Both the position numbers and the translations under genes were made by a program. Positions 19,652 to 31,529 of a DNA stretch of 64,000 bases are shown in pieces. A model generated the notes under the pieces. That model searched no databases, was not told the DNA's origin, and was given only the letters and a program-made list of their open reading frames with translations. The stretch's first letter is position 1. The number at the start of each line of letters is the position of its first letter. The DNA comes from Datura wrightii (Eukaryota > Streptophyta > Magnoliopsida > Solanales > Solanaceae), in NCBI GenBank assembly GCA_035772735.1, contig JASDFA010000002.1, positions 8,928,001-8,992,000 on the forward strand. The letters are read 5' to 3'.

Positions 19652-20700
19652 AGGAACCATCCGAATTTTTCTTGGTGGAGTAATAGCCATCAAGGACAGA
19701 GTTCGAATCAGGGCGTGTAGAGAAATCAAGGGGGGTATCAAAATTTTCAATCGCAATATAGAGGAAAAAATGCACCTCCTCCACCAACCAGCAATATTGA
19801 GGATATGTTCAAGACGATAATAGCTAACCAAGCGCAGATGCAGGCTAATTATGTGAAATTAGCGGTTGATATGAAAAATAAGCAGTTAGCTACAAAGGCG
19901 TTAGAGTATCAGTTTGGACAGTTAGCTGGAGCTCAAAACACCAGGCCTAGGGGAGGACTACCAAGCGATACCGACCCAAATCCCAAGCAGGTCAATGTAG
20001 TTAAAACAGGGAGTGGCATTCAACTTAAGGAGGTGGAACCAGAAAGACCACCTCAGCAATCTAAAGTAGTGGAAAAACATGGATAACATGATGATGTGAG
20101 GGGGAAGGAAAAGGCAGCTGAGATAGAAAGACCACCACCCCCGTTTCCTCAGAGATTAAAGAAGCACAAGGAAGAAGCTTGCTTTAAGAAATTCATGGAA
20201 GTGCTGAAACAAGTACATCTTAATTTACCTTTAGTTGATGTTTTGCAGGGAGTGCCGAAATATTCCAAGTACATCAAGGACATCGTAGCAAACAAAAGCA
20301 TATTGACGGAGTATGCTACGGTGGCGCTTATTGAGGATGCACCTCCCGAATACAGAATAGATTGCTGACAAAGCTAAAGGATCCTGGGAGCTTTACCATT
20401 CAAATTACAATTGGGAAATGTATTCGAGCTTGCGGATTATGTGATTTGTGAGCAAGCATAAACTTGATGCCGACATCGGTGTCCAAGAAGTTGGGGCTGG
20501 GCAGCCCTAGACCAACTACTGTGATCTTGCAGCTACCTGACCGTTCATTGGCCAGACCAAATGGTATTGTGGAGGATGTGCTAGTGCAAGTGGGCTCCCT
20601 CATTTTTTGGTGGATTTTATTATCTTGGATTTTGAGTCGGATGCGGAAGTCCCATTTATTTTGGGAGGTCCTTTCTTGGCAACCGAGCGAGCTTTGATTG
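19652..20700 (+). pseudogene. Gag-protease linker and protease, element B
   Basis: The linker shows MFKTIIANQAQMQANYVKLA and ERPPPPFPQRLKKHKEEACF, with a stop near 20085. The retropepsin motif would read CDL(stop)ASINLMPTSV near 20440-20475: the Gly codon of DLGA has become TGA, which destroys the active site. A frameshift occurs near 20370 (QNRL) and a small deletion near 20605. LQLPDRSLARPNGI and LTMRAHDKVEVFDVYKAMK follow as in D. Confidence 0.82.
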
Positions 20701-22525
20701 ATGTGGCTGCTGGACAGCTAACCATGCGAGCACATGACAAAGTAGAGGTTTTTGATGTGTACAAGGCCATGAAGCTACCGGCCATTTATGAGGAGCTATC
20801 AGCAATCAATATGCTAAATCAAGAATCAATTCTTCAGATTGTTAACTCACAAGACCCATTGGAGAGAGCCTTGATGGGCTCAAATCATTTTGGAGACAGT
20901 GCTACATATTAGATGGTGCAGATGCTGAACGAGCGAAAATGGTTTCCCACGAAGCAAGACTTTGAGCCATTGATGAGGTCCTTGGAACCATTGCCAAAGC
21001 CATCAATTGAGGAGGCACCGAAATTGGAGTTGAGGACATTGCCTCCACAACTAAAGTATGTATATTTGGGGGAAGATGACACCTTGCCAGTCATTATTTC
21101 TGCAGAACTGACAGAGGCACAAGTAAAAGATGCATTGGTGGTCCTCAAGAGGCGGAAGAAAGCAATGGGTTGGCAGATGTCGGACATCAGAGGAATTAGT
21201 CCAACTTTTTCCACACACAGGATTTTTATGGAAGAAGGATCCAAGCCAATTGTGCAACATTAGCGGAGGTTGAATTCGGTGATGAAGAATGTAGTTAGGA
21301 AAGAAGTGATCAAGTGGCTTGATGCAGGTGTGGTATATCCCATTTTAGACAGTGAATGGGTTAGCCCCGTTCAGTGTGTTCCAAAGAAAGAAGGGATGAC
21401 CGTGGTCACCAACGAAAAGAATGAGCTGATTCCCACACGCACAGTCACAGGCTGGCGAATTTGCATGGATTACAGGAAGATAAATGAGGCCACGAGGAAA
21501 GATCATTATCCTATCCCATTTATTGATCAGATTTTGGACAGGTTGTTAGGACAAGAGTATTATTGTTTTCCTGATGGATATTCCGGCTATAATTAGATAG
21601 CCATAGCACCGGAGGATCAGGAGAAGACCACTTTTACATGTCCTTATGGGACATATGCTTTCAGGCGGATGTTATTTGGTCTATGCAATGCACCAGCCAC
21701 ATTCCAGAGATGCATGATGGCGATCTTTCACGATATGGTGGAAGATTTTGATGAGGTATTTATGGATGACTTTTCTGTTTTGGTAATTCATTTGCTACAT
21801 CTTTGTAGAATCTTGACAGGGTGCTAGCTCGATGTGAAGACTCTAACCTTGTGCTCAACTGGGAGAAATGTTATTTTTTAGTCAAGGAGGGTATTATCCT
21901 TGGCCATAAGGTGTCATGCAAAGGGTTGGAAGTCGATCGTGCAAAGATTGAAGTGATCGAAAAGCTACCACCACCAGTGTCAGTGAAAGATGTTCGCAGT
22001 TTTCTCGAACATGCGGGGTTCTACAGATGGTTCATCAAGAACTTCTCAAAATTTTCTAGACCGATATGTCGGTTGCTAAAAAAAGAGGTGAAGTTTGAGT
22101 TTGATGAGGATTGTGTTAAAGCATTTGAGGAGCTAAAACAGAAGCTAGTAGAAGCGCCTATTCTCATCTCTCTCGATTGGGAACAACCTTTTGAATTAAT
22201 GTGTGATGCAAGTGACGTGGCTGTAGGAGCTGTATTGGGGCAGCGGAGGAATAAATTTTTTCATTCCATTTATTATGCAAGCAAAACACTTGACGCAGCC
22301 CAAGTCAATTATACAGTCACGGAAAAGGAGATGCTAGCATTGGTGTTCGCATTTGATAAATTCAGGTCATACCTTGTGGGTTCGAAAGTAGTGGTGTATA
22401 CTGATCATGCAGCAATTCGGTATTTGTTTAGCAAGAAGGATGCAAAGCCCAGACTAATCAGATGGATATTGTTGCTATAAGAGTTTGACCTAGAGATTCA
22501 GGATAGAAAGGGGAGCGAGAATCAA
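20607..22525 (+). pseudogene. Reverse transcriptase and RNase H, element B
   Basis: RT motifs VSPVQCVPKKEG, RICMDYRKINEATRKDHYP, FPDGYSGYN (then TAG), FGLCNAPATFQR and EVFMDDFSV are present; a lost T near 21780 shifts the frame right after FMDD. RNase H follows in 21821-22480 with MCDASDVAVGAVLG, TEKEMLALVFAF and YTDHAAIRYL, then a stop near 22478 and ADYLSRL at 22526. Further stops are near 20910, 21262 and 21594. The catalytic Asp pair of FMDD and the RNase H Asp are still encoded. In an intact relative this would be the enzyme source for A, F and G type elements. Confidence 0.88.
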
Positions 22526-23923
22526 GTGGCAGATTACCTATCGCGATTGGAAAGCCGTTTGCATGTAAAGGAAGGTGATAGCATCAAAGAAGAGTTCCCA
22601 GATGAGCAAATCTTGGCAATAAGGGTAGCTAAAATCCTTTGGTATGCAGATATTGTGAACTTGCTGGTAAGTGGAGTCTACCCACCGGAGGCTATGGTTC
22701 AGCAAAGAAAGAAGTTGAGACATGATTGCAGATATTACATATGGGATAAGTCGTATCTGTTTAAGCAGGGACCGGATCAAGTGATGAGACAATGCATTCC
22801 AGAGAGCCAGATTGCAGAAGTATTGGGGAGTTGTCACTCATCGTTTTATGGAGGGCACCACGGAGGGGAGCGGACAGCTCACAAGGTGCTCCAGTCAGGT
22901 TTCTTTTGGCCTACACTGTTCAGATATTCTATAGCATACATAAAAATGTGTGATAGATGTCAAAGAACAGCCACAATTGGTAGAAGACAGGAGATGCCAC
23001 TACAGCAGATATTAGAGGTCTAGATTTTGATGTATGGGGAATAGACTTCATGGGCCCGTTTCCACCGTCATTTGGTAATCGTTACATCTTGGTAGCGGTT
23101 GACTATGTATCTAAGTGGGTCGAGGCAATAGCTTGTCCGAGGAATGACAACAAGGTGGTGACGAAATTTGTGAAAAAGCAAATTTTCACCAGGTTCGGGA
23201 CGCCTTGAGCTATTATCAGTGACGAGGGGCTCATTTTGTGAATGCGAGTTTCAAGAACTTGCTAGCTAAGTATGGGGTGCGGCACAAGGTAGCAACAGCG
23301 TATCATCCCCAAACTAGTGGGCAAGTGGAGGTGTCAAACAGAGAGATAAAGCAGATTCTACATAAGACAGTGAATGCATAATGAATTGATTGGTCAAGCA
23401 AACTTGATGATGCGTTGTGGGCTTACAGAACTGCATACAAAACACCCATTGGGACTTCTCCATACAGATTGGTTTATGGAAAGGCATGTCATCTACCTGT
23501 GGAGTTGGAACATCGAGCTTTTTGGGTCGTGAGAAAGCTAAACATGGATCCGAAGCTAGCAGGGAAAGAAGAGGTTGATGCAACTCAGCGAACTAGATGA
23601 GTTTTGATGGCATGCCTATGAAAGTGCCAAATGCTACAAGGAGAAAACTAAAAGGTGGCACGACAGGCATATGGTGCATTGGATCTTTGAACCGGGGTAG
23701 AAAGTGTTGTTATTTAACTCAAGGTCGAAGATTTTTCCAGGAAAGTTGCGGTCCAAGTGGTCAGGGCCGTTTTGAAGTGGTGAGAATGACCCTACACGGG
23801 GCAGTGGAATTGTGGCAAGAAGATAGAAGTGCCACATTTTTGGTGAACGGGCAAAGATGTAAGCATTATTGGGGTGAGGACATTATTCGAGAGAAGACGT
23901 CCATCACTCTAGAGGATGATTGA
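22526..23923 (+). pseudogene. Integrase region of pol, element B
   Basis: The zinc-binding start reads YGGHHGGERTAHKVLQ..CDRCQRTATIGRRQEMP. The core reads GIDFMGPFPPSFG (first Asp), a truncated ISDEG (second Asp retained, next codons frameshifted) and SGQVEVSNREIK (Glu). The C-terminal part (KMRTAYKTPIGTSP-like, then LVYGKACHLPVELEHRAF and CKHYWGEDIIREKTSITLED) ends at the stop near 23921. Breaks: stop/frameshift near 23021, TGA near 23206, loss of a base near 23225, TAA near 23380, frameshift near 23590, TAG near 23698. Unlike D, it keeps the second catalytic Asp. Confidence 0.85.
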
Positions 23924-23933
23924 GAATGAATAG

Positions 23934-23978
23934 CGTCGAGCCGCGACGGTAAACCAGGCGCTGCACGGAAGGCAACCC
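23934..23978 (+). promoter_or_regulatory. Double-hairpin signal after pol stop, element B
   Basis: CGTCG-AGCCG-CGACG (stem 1), spacer GTAAACCAGGCGCTGC, then ACGG-AAGGCAAC-CCGT (stem 2 with one altered base). It lies ten bases after the pol stop, as in A. Confidence 0.8.
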
Positions 23979-24174
23979 GTAAATGTGTTGTAATAGAAGA
24001 GTAAGATTATTTGAAAAAAAAACAAAGAAAAAGAAAAATAAAATTTGTTGAGAGGCAACATATGATTTCTAACAAAATTCTTGTGGTTGAATGATTTTCA
24101 GGTGGAACGGAGAGCAAAAATACAAAATAGCGCAAAGGAAAAAAATCAAGGTAAGAAAATAAAATTTGGGACAT

Positions 24175-24345
24175 TCCAGTGAGCCTACGCAATGGCTCCT
24201 TGTCACGGAGGAGGGCCTCCGCGTTACCCTCCATGACACGTTGAAGGTATTCTGGATTTTTTAAAATTTCCAGAACACCAACGTGATGGCTCCGTGTCAT
24301 GGAGGCAGTGCTCTGTGTTACCCTCCGTGACACATTGAGGGGTAA
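24175..24345 (+). repeat. Internal copy of the LTR palindromic array, element B
   Basis: Two units with CCTTGTCACGGAGG..CCTCCGCG..CATGACACG and CCGTGTCATGGAGG..CCTCCGTGACAC, oriented as in B's LTRs. They lie between pol and ORF2, followed by a pyrimidine-rich leader (24375-24470). 23979-24174 holds nothing else. Confidence 0.8.
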
Positions 24346-24526
24346 TTCGCGTCGGGTCACTGGGTAACCCTAGAGAAAAACCTCCTTTTTAACCCCAAAT
24401 TCCTTCATTTTTTCCTATTCTTTCAATTCCTCCGTGACCCACACCCAAAATTCCCTTCTCCCCCAACATGACACGGACCTAGTGATCAAATTCCTTTGAG
24501 TTTTCTTCAATTTCATCAAAGTAAAG

Positions 24527-25163
24527 GTATGTTATTGAATTTTTCATTATTATTGCTCAAATTTTCGATTCTTGAACATGTTTTGTGATGAAAACTTGCC
24601 CTAAGTGAGAAATAAGCTTGAAATCAATTGAGTTACGATTGAATGATGTTCATAGTATTGTGTGAGTAGATTAACTCAATGGTTGCATGTTTTGTTGAAA
24701 TTCTTGCGATATTGATAGCTAGGGTGGAGGATTGAATAGGAAGAAGACAAAATGCTTGAAAATGTTGATAAATTGGGTTGTGCATGTTGTTTGAAGTGAA
24801 ATGTATTGTGATTGATGGTGAATATGCTAGGCTAGAAAAGGGATTTTTGGGAGAATGTAAATGGAGAATTAACATAGGTTGTTGAACCAAAATTGCAACG
24901 TGCTCATGATGATATAATTGAATCGATGGAGGAATTTTTATAATTCATTGTATGATGTCTGAGTAGTACAATGTAATTATTCCATCGACTTGAATGAATG
25001 AACTGAGCATGTTGAGAATTAAGGATTGCAAAAACATGATTGTCTTGTCGAATTGTATTGACTGCGGCTAAAGACTAAGTGTGGGGTGATAAAATTAAAC
25101 CCAACCTTAGTTGTAGCTGACTATGAATTAAATAACATTGAGACTGTATGTTTGAATGTACAG
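24527..25163 (+). other. Predicted leader intron before ORF2, element B
   Basis: Donor AAAG|GTATGTTATTG at 24526/24527 and acceptor GTACAG|GAGCAATG at 25163/25164, six bases before the ATG at 25169. It is AT-rich with no open frame and contains a polypurine-like TAAGTGTGGGG around 25077. Confidence 0.55.
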
Positions 25164-25168
25164 GAGCA

Positions 25169-26389
25169 ATGTCAGGAAGACAGGACAAGGGCAAGGGCGC
25201 ATCCACATCGGGCGTCAGCAGAAAGAGAGTAAGATTAGGGGCAGCAGTACCAGCAGCACCAGCGGTTCCTCAAGGGCAACGCCGATAGTACGGAACCAAA
25301 TGGGTGACGGATGAAGGGAAGAAATGGTATGCCAAACATAAGGAGACCAAATACTTCCCGGAGGAGCAGATAGCATGGGCGCCACTGGCACAAGAATTCC
25401 CGCGGATTCTACACAAGATTGACATTGTTGGGCTAAACTTCATTTTTGAAGAACCCAGAGAGTGAAATCTCCATCTTATTCGGGAATTCTATGCCAACTG
25501 GAACCCGACCTTGCGCAGCCACACCATCAAAATCAGAGGGAAGGTTGTCACCTTTGAACCCCACCATTTGAATGCAATCTTGGGGGCGCGAGACACAGAC
25601 GCTCATGTCCTCCGTCAGCTGAACATCACTCCACCTTACGCGGACATCAGATGCACCTTATATGGAGCCCGATCGATAGTCAGGTGGGGTAAGCACAAGG
25701 AAAGGAGCTAACATCATACATTGCCCTATTCTCAAATGAACAGGGAGGCCCAAATTTGGTTGAAGATTGTTTGTTCGTGCCTGATCCCGGGGGTGCACAT
25801 GACTGATGTCACCTGGGATAGAGTTTGTCTGGTGTACGCACTGATGAAGGGGCTAGAAATCAATGTTGGGGCGGTGATCATCTCCGCCATGAAGAGAGCC
25901 TGACTGCATTAGGGGTATAGATATGGGTTCGGTGGTCTGCTTACCACGTTCCTAAGGGGCCACGGTATTGAGGAGGAGGCCCTAGATTATATCCCTTAGA
26001 TTGACAGGCGTGCCTTGGATGTCACCAAAACCAAGGCACCTGACACTACTTATAGGCCGGTGCTCACACTAGCCGAGCGACATGCTCAGGATGATCAATA
26101 CATGGCCCGCATGTATGGGATGCAGATGTTGCGTCTGCACATCGGTGGATGGCCCGCATCGAAGGATGAGCTGTGGCAGCTCGAGTTGGATTACCCATTC
26201 AACGAGAATGCTCGAGCTTTATGCCGAGTGGGGCCCGCATTTGTGGAGCCCTTGGATGATGACGTCCCTACCGATGAGGAGACACGCCAGGAGGACTCAG
26301 ATGTTGAGTCGGACGAGGATGGCGGAGGTGATTCTGATCTTGGAGACGAAGCGCTGACACCTGATGAAGAAATTGAATATTTTGATTGA
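25169..26389 (+). pseudogene. ORF2, plant transposon-associated protein, element B
   Basis: Homologous to A's ORF2 over its whole length, starting MSGRQDKGKGASTSGVSRKR and ending in an acidic tail (DVESDEDGGGDSDLGDEA..EEIEYFD). Central motifs TLRSHTIKIRGKVVTFEP and LNAILGARDTDAHVLRQL are kept. About six stops break it (near 25288, 25463, 25708, 25901, 25910 and 25998); at least three are CAG or CGA to TAG or TGA changes judged against A. The conserved basic start and acidic end in two diverged copies suggest both ends matter. Function unknown; resembles the plant PF20167-type domain. Confidence 0.8.
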
Positions 26390-26436
26390 TAAGGGAGTTT
26401 CACCACCCAACCTTTGTTGATATTTTGCAATTAAGT

Positions 26437-26471
26437 GAACATTGGGGACAGTGTTCCGATTAAGTGTGGGG
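26437..26471 (+). promoter_or_regulatory. RGGA-loop hairpin and internal polypurine-like tract, element B
   Basis: GAACATTG-GGGA-CAGTGTTC (8-bp stem with one G-U pair) 47 bases after the ORF2 stop, then TTAAGTGTGGGG at 26460-26471. Confidence 0.8.
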
Positions 26472-28121
26472 TGGGAGTAGTTAGGTGCTAGCTGTTTTGT
26501 TGTTTGGTTTATGTTTGTTGTGATTGTGCTAATTGTGATCCTGTGACTCTGTGTTTCGTGTTCTGTGATTGATGCTGATGTTGTAATGAATCTTTAGCTG
26601 CTGTTGTGTGTGATGTGTAAATATTTTTCAATTATATTTTTATCTTTTTCTATCAAAATATTTTTTTGTTGTTGAAATTTTTTATGTTGGGTTTCTCGAT
26701 TTTTATTTTTGGTGCTTTTCTAGAGAATAATCCCATTGAACCGACGTCGTAGATACCGATTGTTCCCTATGATGGATGGATGACGACCGTCTTAAGGGAA
26801 ATGTAATCGATAGGAGTAGTTTTTTTATTTTTTTTCTTCTTTCTTTTGTTTGTTTCCCAAACGTGTCACTAATTAATGGTTCGAAATTCTTATTACGTGT
26901 TGTACATGATATTAAGATACAACTGTGATTCGTATGAAAGCATGCAAATGTGTTAAACATGTTGAGATACCTAGGCCATAGAGTTTGATTCGTTGTGATC
27001 GAGGCTTAATAGTGAATTATTGTAATTAGCTGATTGAATATGTCTTAAGTTGAGCATGTGCAATGAGTGTGAGGTGAGGTTTCGACTATTTCATGCTATT
27101 GTGAAGTGTCTAGAACTTGTCTGGTGTGTATACTAAACGAAATGAAGGATGTGGATTGTAGGAAAGGATGTAGGCATTTCTTTGAATAAACCGAAAGTTT
27201 CTCCCTTATCATACCTACCTTGAATATTACATCCTAGTTAGCCCCATTGAGCCTTTAGCCTATTCTTTGAGAGGTACAAACCGAGCTTAACCCCTTCTTT
27301 TCATTAGCCGTGAATTTGATCCAAAACTCTTAAGCGCTTAAGAAAAACAATTTTCCCAAAGGGTAAAGGAGTGAGAAGTTGTGAAAGATCAAGAAAAGGT
27401 CAAAGGTGCACTTATTGAAATTGACTAATTAATAGTAGAGAGTAAGAAAATCAATAAATGAGAAACAAAAAAATAAGATGTATAAATACTCTTTGCTAGT
27501 AAATCGAGTGTGCTTAAAGAAATGGGAACAAAAACAAAGAAGAAAATTCAATAATGAGAAGATGGAAGAAGAAGCAATGTCCGTAATGAAGGCGGGATGT
27601 ATTGAAAAGCGCTTAGGGAAGCTAGTTGCTATTATTAGTTAGCCCAATACTTACTAGTTCCTCAGCTTACATTACAACCCATTAAGTCCTATGTGATCTT
27701 ACATCACACATCCTTATATTAGTGGAGCAAAACACTTGAGGCAAGCTTATGGTTCACGACATGATGCATGTGAATTCTTTGGGAGAGCGAGTGAAATCGT
27801 ATTCATATACCCCTACATGTAGTGCTTTGGTAATCTTATGAGTGCAAATGGGGTCATTCTCTTGTGTTGCGAGGGAACATGCTTGACGAGAGATAAAAAT
27901 TCGTGTCGGATGTCTTGATCAGTTGATTTGCACGAGTTTGCCAAGATCGAGAATTGATTCTTGAGGTTAGGAGGTCTTAATATGGTGTACTTCATTGTAT
28001 TGATGAAACCATGCATGTTTTCTTGATGATTTGCGATCTTAAATAATCTGTATAGTCATAGCTTGAATGGTCGAGCCAAATTAGCTATGTGTGGGTTTCA
28101 ATTGCATGAGATGTGAGAGTA
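26472..28121 (+). other. 3' untranslated region of element B
   Basis: Non-coding and collinear with A's 3' region: GATGGATGGATGACGACCGT at 26771-26790, a block around agaacttgtctggtgtgta near 27112, CTTAAGCGCTTAAG at 27329-27342, and a block on catgatgcatgtgaattctt near 27760. No gene can be supported. Confidence 0.7.
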
Positions 28122-28158
28122 TTGTTAGAGGCCGAACAAGGTTTAAGTGTGGGGTAAG
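28122..28158 (+). promoter_or_regulatory. Hairpin and polypurine tract before 3' LTR, element B
   Basis: TTGTT-AGAGGCCG-AACAA (28122-28139), a decayed form of the TTGTTCG-AGGA-CGAACAA hairpin, then GTTTAAGTGTGGGGTAAG up to 28158: plus-strand primer. Confidence 0.75.
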
Positions 28159-29452
28159 TGATCTTGGGTAGAATTTCATGCCCAAGTGATACTCAAATGC
28201 TTCATTTCTACTTGTTTATCTATTATTATGTGTACATTCTCATGTGATTCTGAGATAAATGTGAATTTATACTAACCAACATGATAAGTGTTGTTTTGCA
28301 AGTAGAAGGAATTTTTGGAAGCTAATCAACAAGTTGGTGAAATGGGGGAATGGACTCAAAAGCAAGAAGTGGAAGTTGACAAGGGAAGTTGGCAAAAATA
28401 GGGGCTCCGCGATGGCGCCGTGTCACGCTACCATCGCGGAGGCGTTCTGCCTGGGAGGGAGAATTATGTCAAATTCCAGTGGAGGTGCGCGTTACCTCCG
28501 TGGCATGGAGGAAATGCTCCGGGATGCACTCCATGTCATGTTGAGTGTGTTTATCTGGAACCTCAAGTTCCAGTGAAGGTTCGCAATAGCACCGTGGCAC
28601 GGAGGCAGTGCTCTGCGATACACTCCGTGCCACGTTGCTTGTTATTCCGAGAAAAATTTCCAATAGTATAAATAGCACACTTAGGTTTTATTTTAAACAT
28701 TCTGACTTTTTTGAGCAAGAACGTGGGTAGCAGCCAGTTGAGAGGACGAAATACTTGGCTTATTCTCTTCCTTTTTCTCTTTAATTTCAATTGCTTGTAT
28801 GAATTCTACTTATTTCAAGATGTTTAATATACAAATGAGTGGCTAATTCACCTCTTGCTGAGGTTAAGGATAATTGTAGAGGAATGTAATCATTAATCAT
28901 TTCAGTTTTCATCTTTTCTTCAATAGTTGTTCTATCAATTCTTGTTTTTACTGCATTAATGTTTGGTCAATGTTAATGTATATCTTAGAAATCCAATTTT
29001 GATTCTGAAAAGGAAAGGAATTGGACAGATGTGAATTGGTAGGATATGATCTTTTCTTAGTTGAGAAAATTGAGAATGGATTTACGTTCAGAATCGAAAT
29101 ATATCTGAAAGATCCAATCCATAGGCAATTAATTCTTGACTAGCAACCGAAGAGAAGATTAGCTGATTTGAATTGAGAAATTACATCCCTGCATGCTTGC
29201 CTTAACCTCAGCTTGTTGATTGCTATTGTTCAGACTTCAAATTATAATCTTTACTGAGATCCTTATTACTCATTAATCTTGCCTCATAAAACATTATTTG
29301 TTTGGTTTTCTACATTCATAAAGATATCGTTCACTAACACTTAGGTTAATTACTACCGTAGTTCAGTCCCTGTGGGATCGATACTTGGCTTGTAAAAAAG
29401 CCATTTTACTACTTGTACGACCACGTGCAATTGCGTGTAGTTTTGCGTTGAA
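28159..29452 (+). repeat. 3' LTR of element B
   Basis: It starts TGATCTTGGGT after the polypurine tract and ends near gcgttgaa. The palindromic array lies at 28400-28640 and TATAAATAG at 28667-28675. A 111-bp deletion relative to the 5' LTR sits at the single gaaag copy (29107-29111). The terminal CA appears mutated. Confidence 0.88.
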
Positions 29453-30139
29453 GAAAAACCCTTATCAAGAAGATCCTTTAACCGCTCCTTCGCTCCTTAA
29501 GATTCGTTGGAGACATTTTGTAAGGAGGGATGGAGATGGGCTGAGTGTCTGGGAGGAGATCTATTCCGAAGTCTATCTCCTGTTTAGGGGGAACTCTGGG
29601 AAGATCTTCAAGAAATACATCTGGGAACTCGCTGACAACTAGAACTGACTGTATGGCTGGGGTCTCAGAGTTGGAATCGTTGACCCGAACTAGATGATAT
29701 AGACATCCTTTGGAAATGAGTTTCTGGGCCTTAAGGAAGGAAATAAACCTACCCTTAGGAATTGAACCGTTGCCTGACCATTCTAACTCTGGTTCATTCA
29801 GAAACTGGAACTTGACAACTCTTGTTCTGTAGTCAATTGAGGCATAGCAGGAGTGTAACCATTATATGCCGAGAATAAGGTCAAAGTCGACCATGTCTAA
29901 TTCTACGAGATCAGCTGGAATGACTTTATTCAGTACTGAGACTGGGCAGTTCTTATACACCCGACTGGCTCTAACTGACTCGCCAACTAGGGTAAAGACT
30001 GAGACGGTTTCTGATAGGACCTCTAGACTGATGTTGAACTGGACTGTTATATAGGGAGTCACAAACAAAAGAGTGGCCCTTGATGTAGGAGGGAATACAC
30101 GTCCAAATGGAAGAGACGTAACATACAAGTAACTACGTC
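29453..30139 (-). pseudogene. Chromovirus C: protease and start of RT
   Basis: The minus strand encodes a retropepsin-like region (FNISLEVLSETVSVFTLVGE, then VSVLNKVIPADLVELDMVDF ending LILGI, stop) followed by YRTRVVKFQFLNEPELEW, AQKLISKGCLYHLVRV, IDFGIDLLPDTQPISIPPYK and RLKDLLDKGF in a shifted frame. This is the protease-to-RT connector of Del/Tekay chromoviruses. At 29453 it stops where element B's LTR begins; the next piece is at 17437. Stops and a frameshift near the LKE codons make it inactive. Confidence 0.85.
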
Positions 30140-31318
30140 AGGTGAGCTTTCTTGATCCTAATGAGAAGATAGAGCATAGAAATGATTTTGGCATTGACCG
30201 CATCTGTACCTGCTGAGTTGGTCGGCCTGTTGGAGCTGCTGAGGTAGTGGATTGTGATCTTCCCCATCCTGTTGTCGGACATTCTTTAATTAGATGCCCG
30301 AGCTTTCCATAACCGAAACAGCCTTTCCTTCCCTATAGACACTCTCCAGGATGATTCTTACTGCACTCGGGGCAAACTGGATACCTGTTCCCTGTATTGT
30401 GGGCCTGAGACTGAGTGCCAGATGACCCACCACTCCGATCCTGGCGGGACCGAAAGGTTGGGGCGCTGGTTGAGCTAGGTGTTGGGGCCTTTTGCTGTTG
30501 TTGCTGCTGTTGTGGGCGTCTACCACCGCAAAATCTCTGGTGGCCAAAATCTGAATGACCAGTTCTTGCCCGCTTGATCTTACGCTCCATACCTTTCAAC
30601 TTCTCGGCCTCAATCTGCTGGGCATAAATAATTAGGCTAGAGAAGTCCATGTACTTGATTAGCATTGCGGTCCTGCAATCCTCGAGGACCAAATTAGATA
30701 CCCCATTAACGAACTTCAGCATACGAGCCCTTGGCTCGACTACCATCTCTGGAGCATACTTTGACAACCTGGTAAACTCCAAAGCATACTCCTCCACTGT
30801 ATGGTTACCTTGTCGTAGGTTCATAAACTCTGCCATCTTAGCCTCCCTTAGCTCTTGGGGGAAACACCTATCCAGGAAAGCTATGTGGAATTCTTCCCAC
30901 TCCACTGGTCCTGCTTCCGTTGGCTGCCTCTCCTTCCCCTACTCATACCAAACCTGGGCTACCCCTTTAAGCTGATAAGCGCCAAGTCAGTGCTCTAGGA
31001 GGAGCTGACACCCATAATACAGGTAATCTTCCTGACTTCATCTACAAACGCTTGGGGGTCCTCCCGCACTTTAGATCCTTGGAATGATGGAGGGTTCATA
31101 CGGATGAAGTCTCGCACCCTTTCTGCTACTGCAGACCCGTTTGTGTTCATCGGTATCACCTACTGATTCACCTGATTGGTCACGGTTTGAGCCAGTAATG
31201 GAATGACCGCTCTGAACTCTGCGGTAGAAATAGAATCATCTTCAGGAGCTGCCAGGGCTGGTGGGGCAGGTTTGTTGGCATTTCTGGCCCTCCTTCCATT
31301 ACCGCATCTGGGAAGCAT
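30140..31318 (-). pseudogene. Gag, chromovirus C
   Basis: It starts at the ATG at 31318 (MLPRCGNGRRARNANKPAPP), matching element E's MPPRCGNGRSDGNANRS. The capsid-like block includes EFHIAFLDRCFPQELREAKM, FMNLRQGNHTVEEYALEFTR and ARMLKFVNGVSNLVLEDCR. A glutamine run (seven Gln near 30508) and Ser/Arg-rich segment precede the zinc knuckle CPECSKNHPGEC; a second knuckle-like CFGYGKLGHLIKEC has lost one Cys. Stops occur after NQVNQ, MGVSSS, WYE and GECL. It is the particle protein of a Del/Tekay chromovirus; not functional. Confidence 0.88.
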
Positions 31319-31507
31319 GGTTCACTAAAAAGAAATAGAGCACGAACACTTTTGGAATTGAACTTTAACGCATGATAAAGAGTATGATTAGAAATAAATT
31401 TTCCTAATAACATCTCGTATCCTCCTCCTCATAAATGTGGCGCACTTCACACTCATGAAAAAGACTCTACTCGATGCGGCTTTTAGACTTTCTGAGGATA
31501 CTCTAAA

Positions 31508-31525
31508 CCTATGGCTCTGATACCA
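31508..31525 (-). other. Primer-binding site, tRNA-iMet (C)
   Basis: The minus strand reads TGGTATCAGAGCCATAGG, the usual initiator tRNA-Met type site, four bases from the LTR end. Confidence 0.88.
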
Positions 31526-31529
31526 AGTT

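Larger units (their letters stand above)
17438..29452 (+). mobile_element. Athila-like retrotransposon B with full gag-pol and ORF2, degenerate
   Basis: This 12-kb plus-strand element has, in order, truncated 5' LTR, tRNA-Asp primer site, gag, protease, RT, RNase H, integrase, double hairpin, palindromic array, ORF2, RGGA hairpin, 3' region, polypurine tract and 3' LTR. It is the only element here showing the complete Athila layout. Every coding region carries several stops or frameshifts. It lies in chromovirus C: C's RT ends at DKGF at 29453 on one side and resumes at 17437 on the other. The left boundary is damaged: about 430 bp of the 5' LTR are absent together with part of C's RT, so no TSD can be given. 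Confidence 0.9.
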
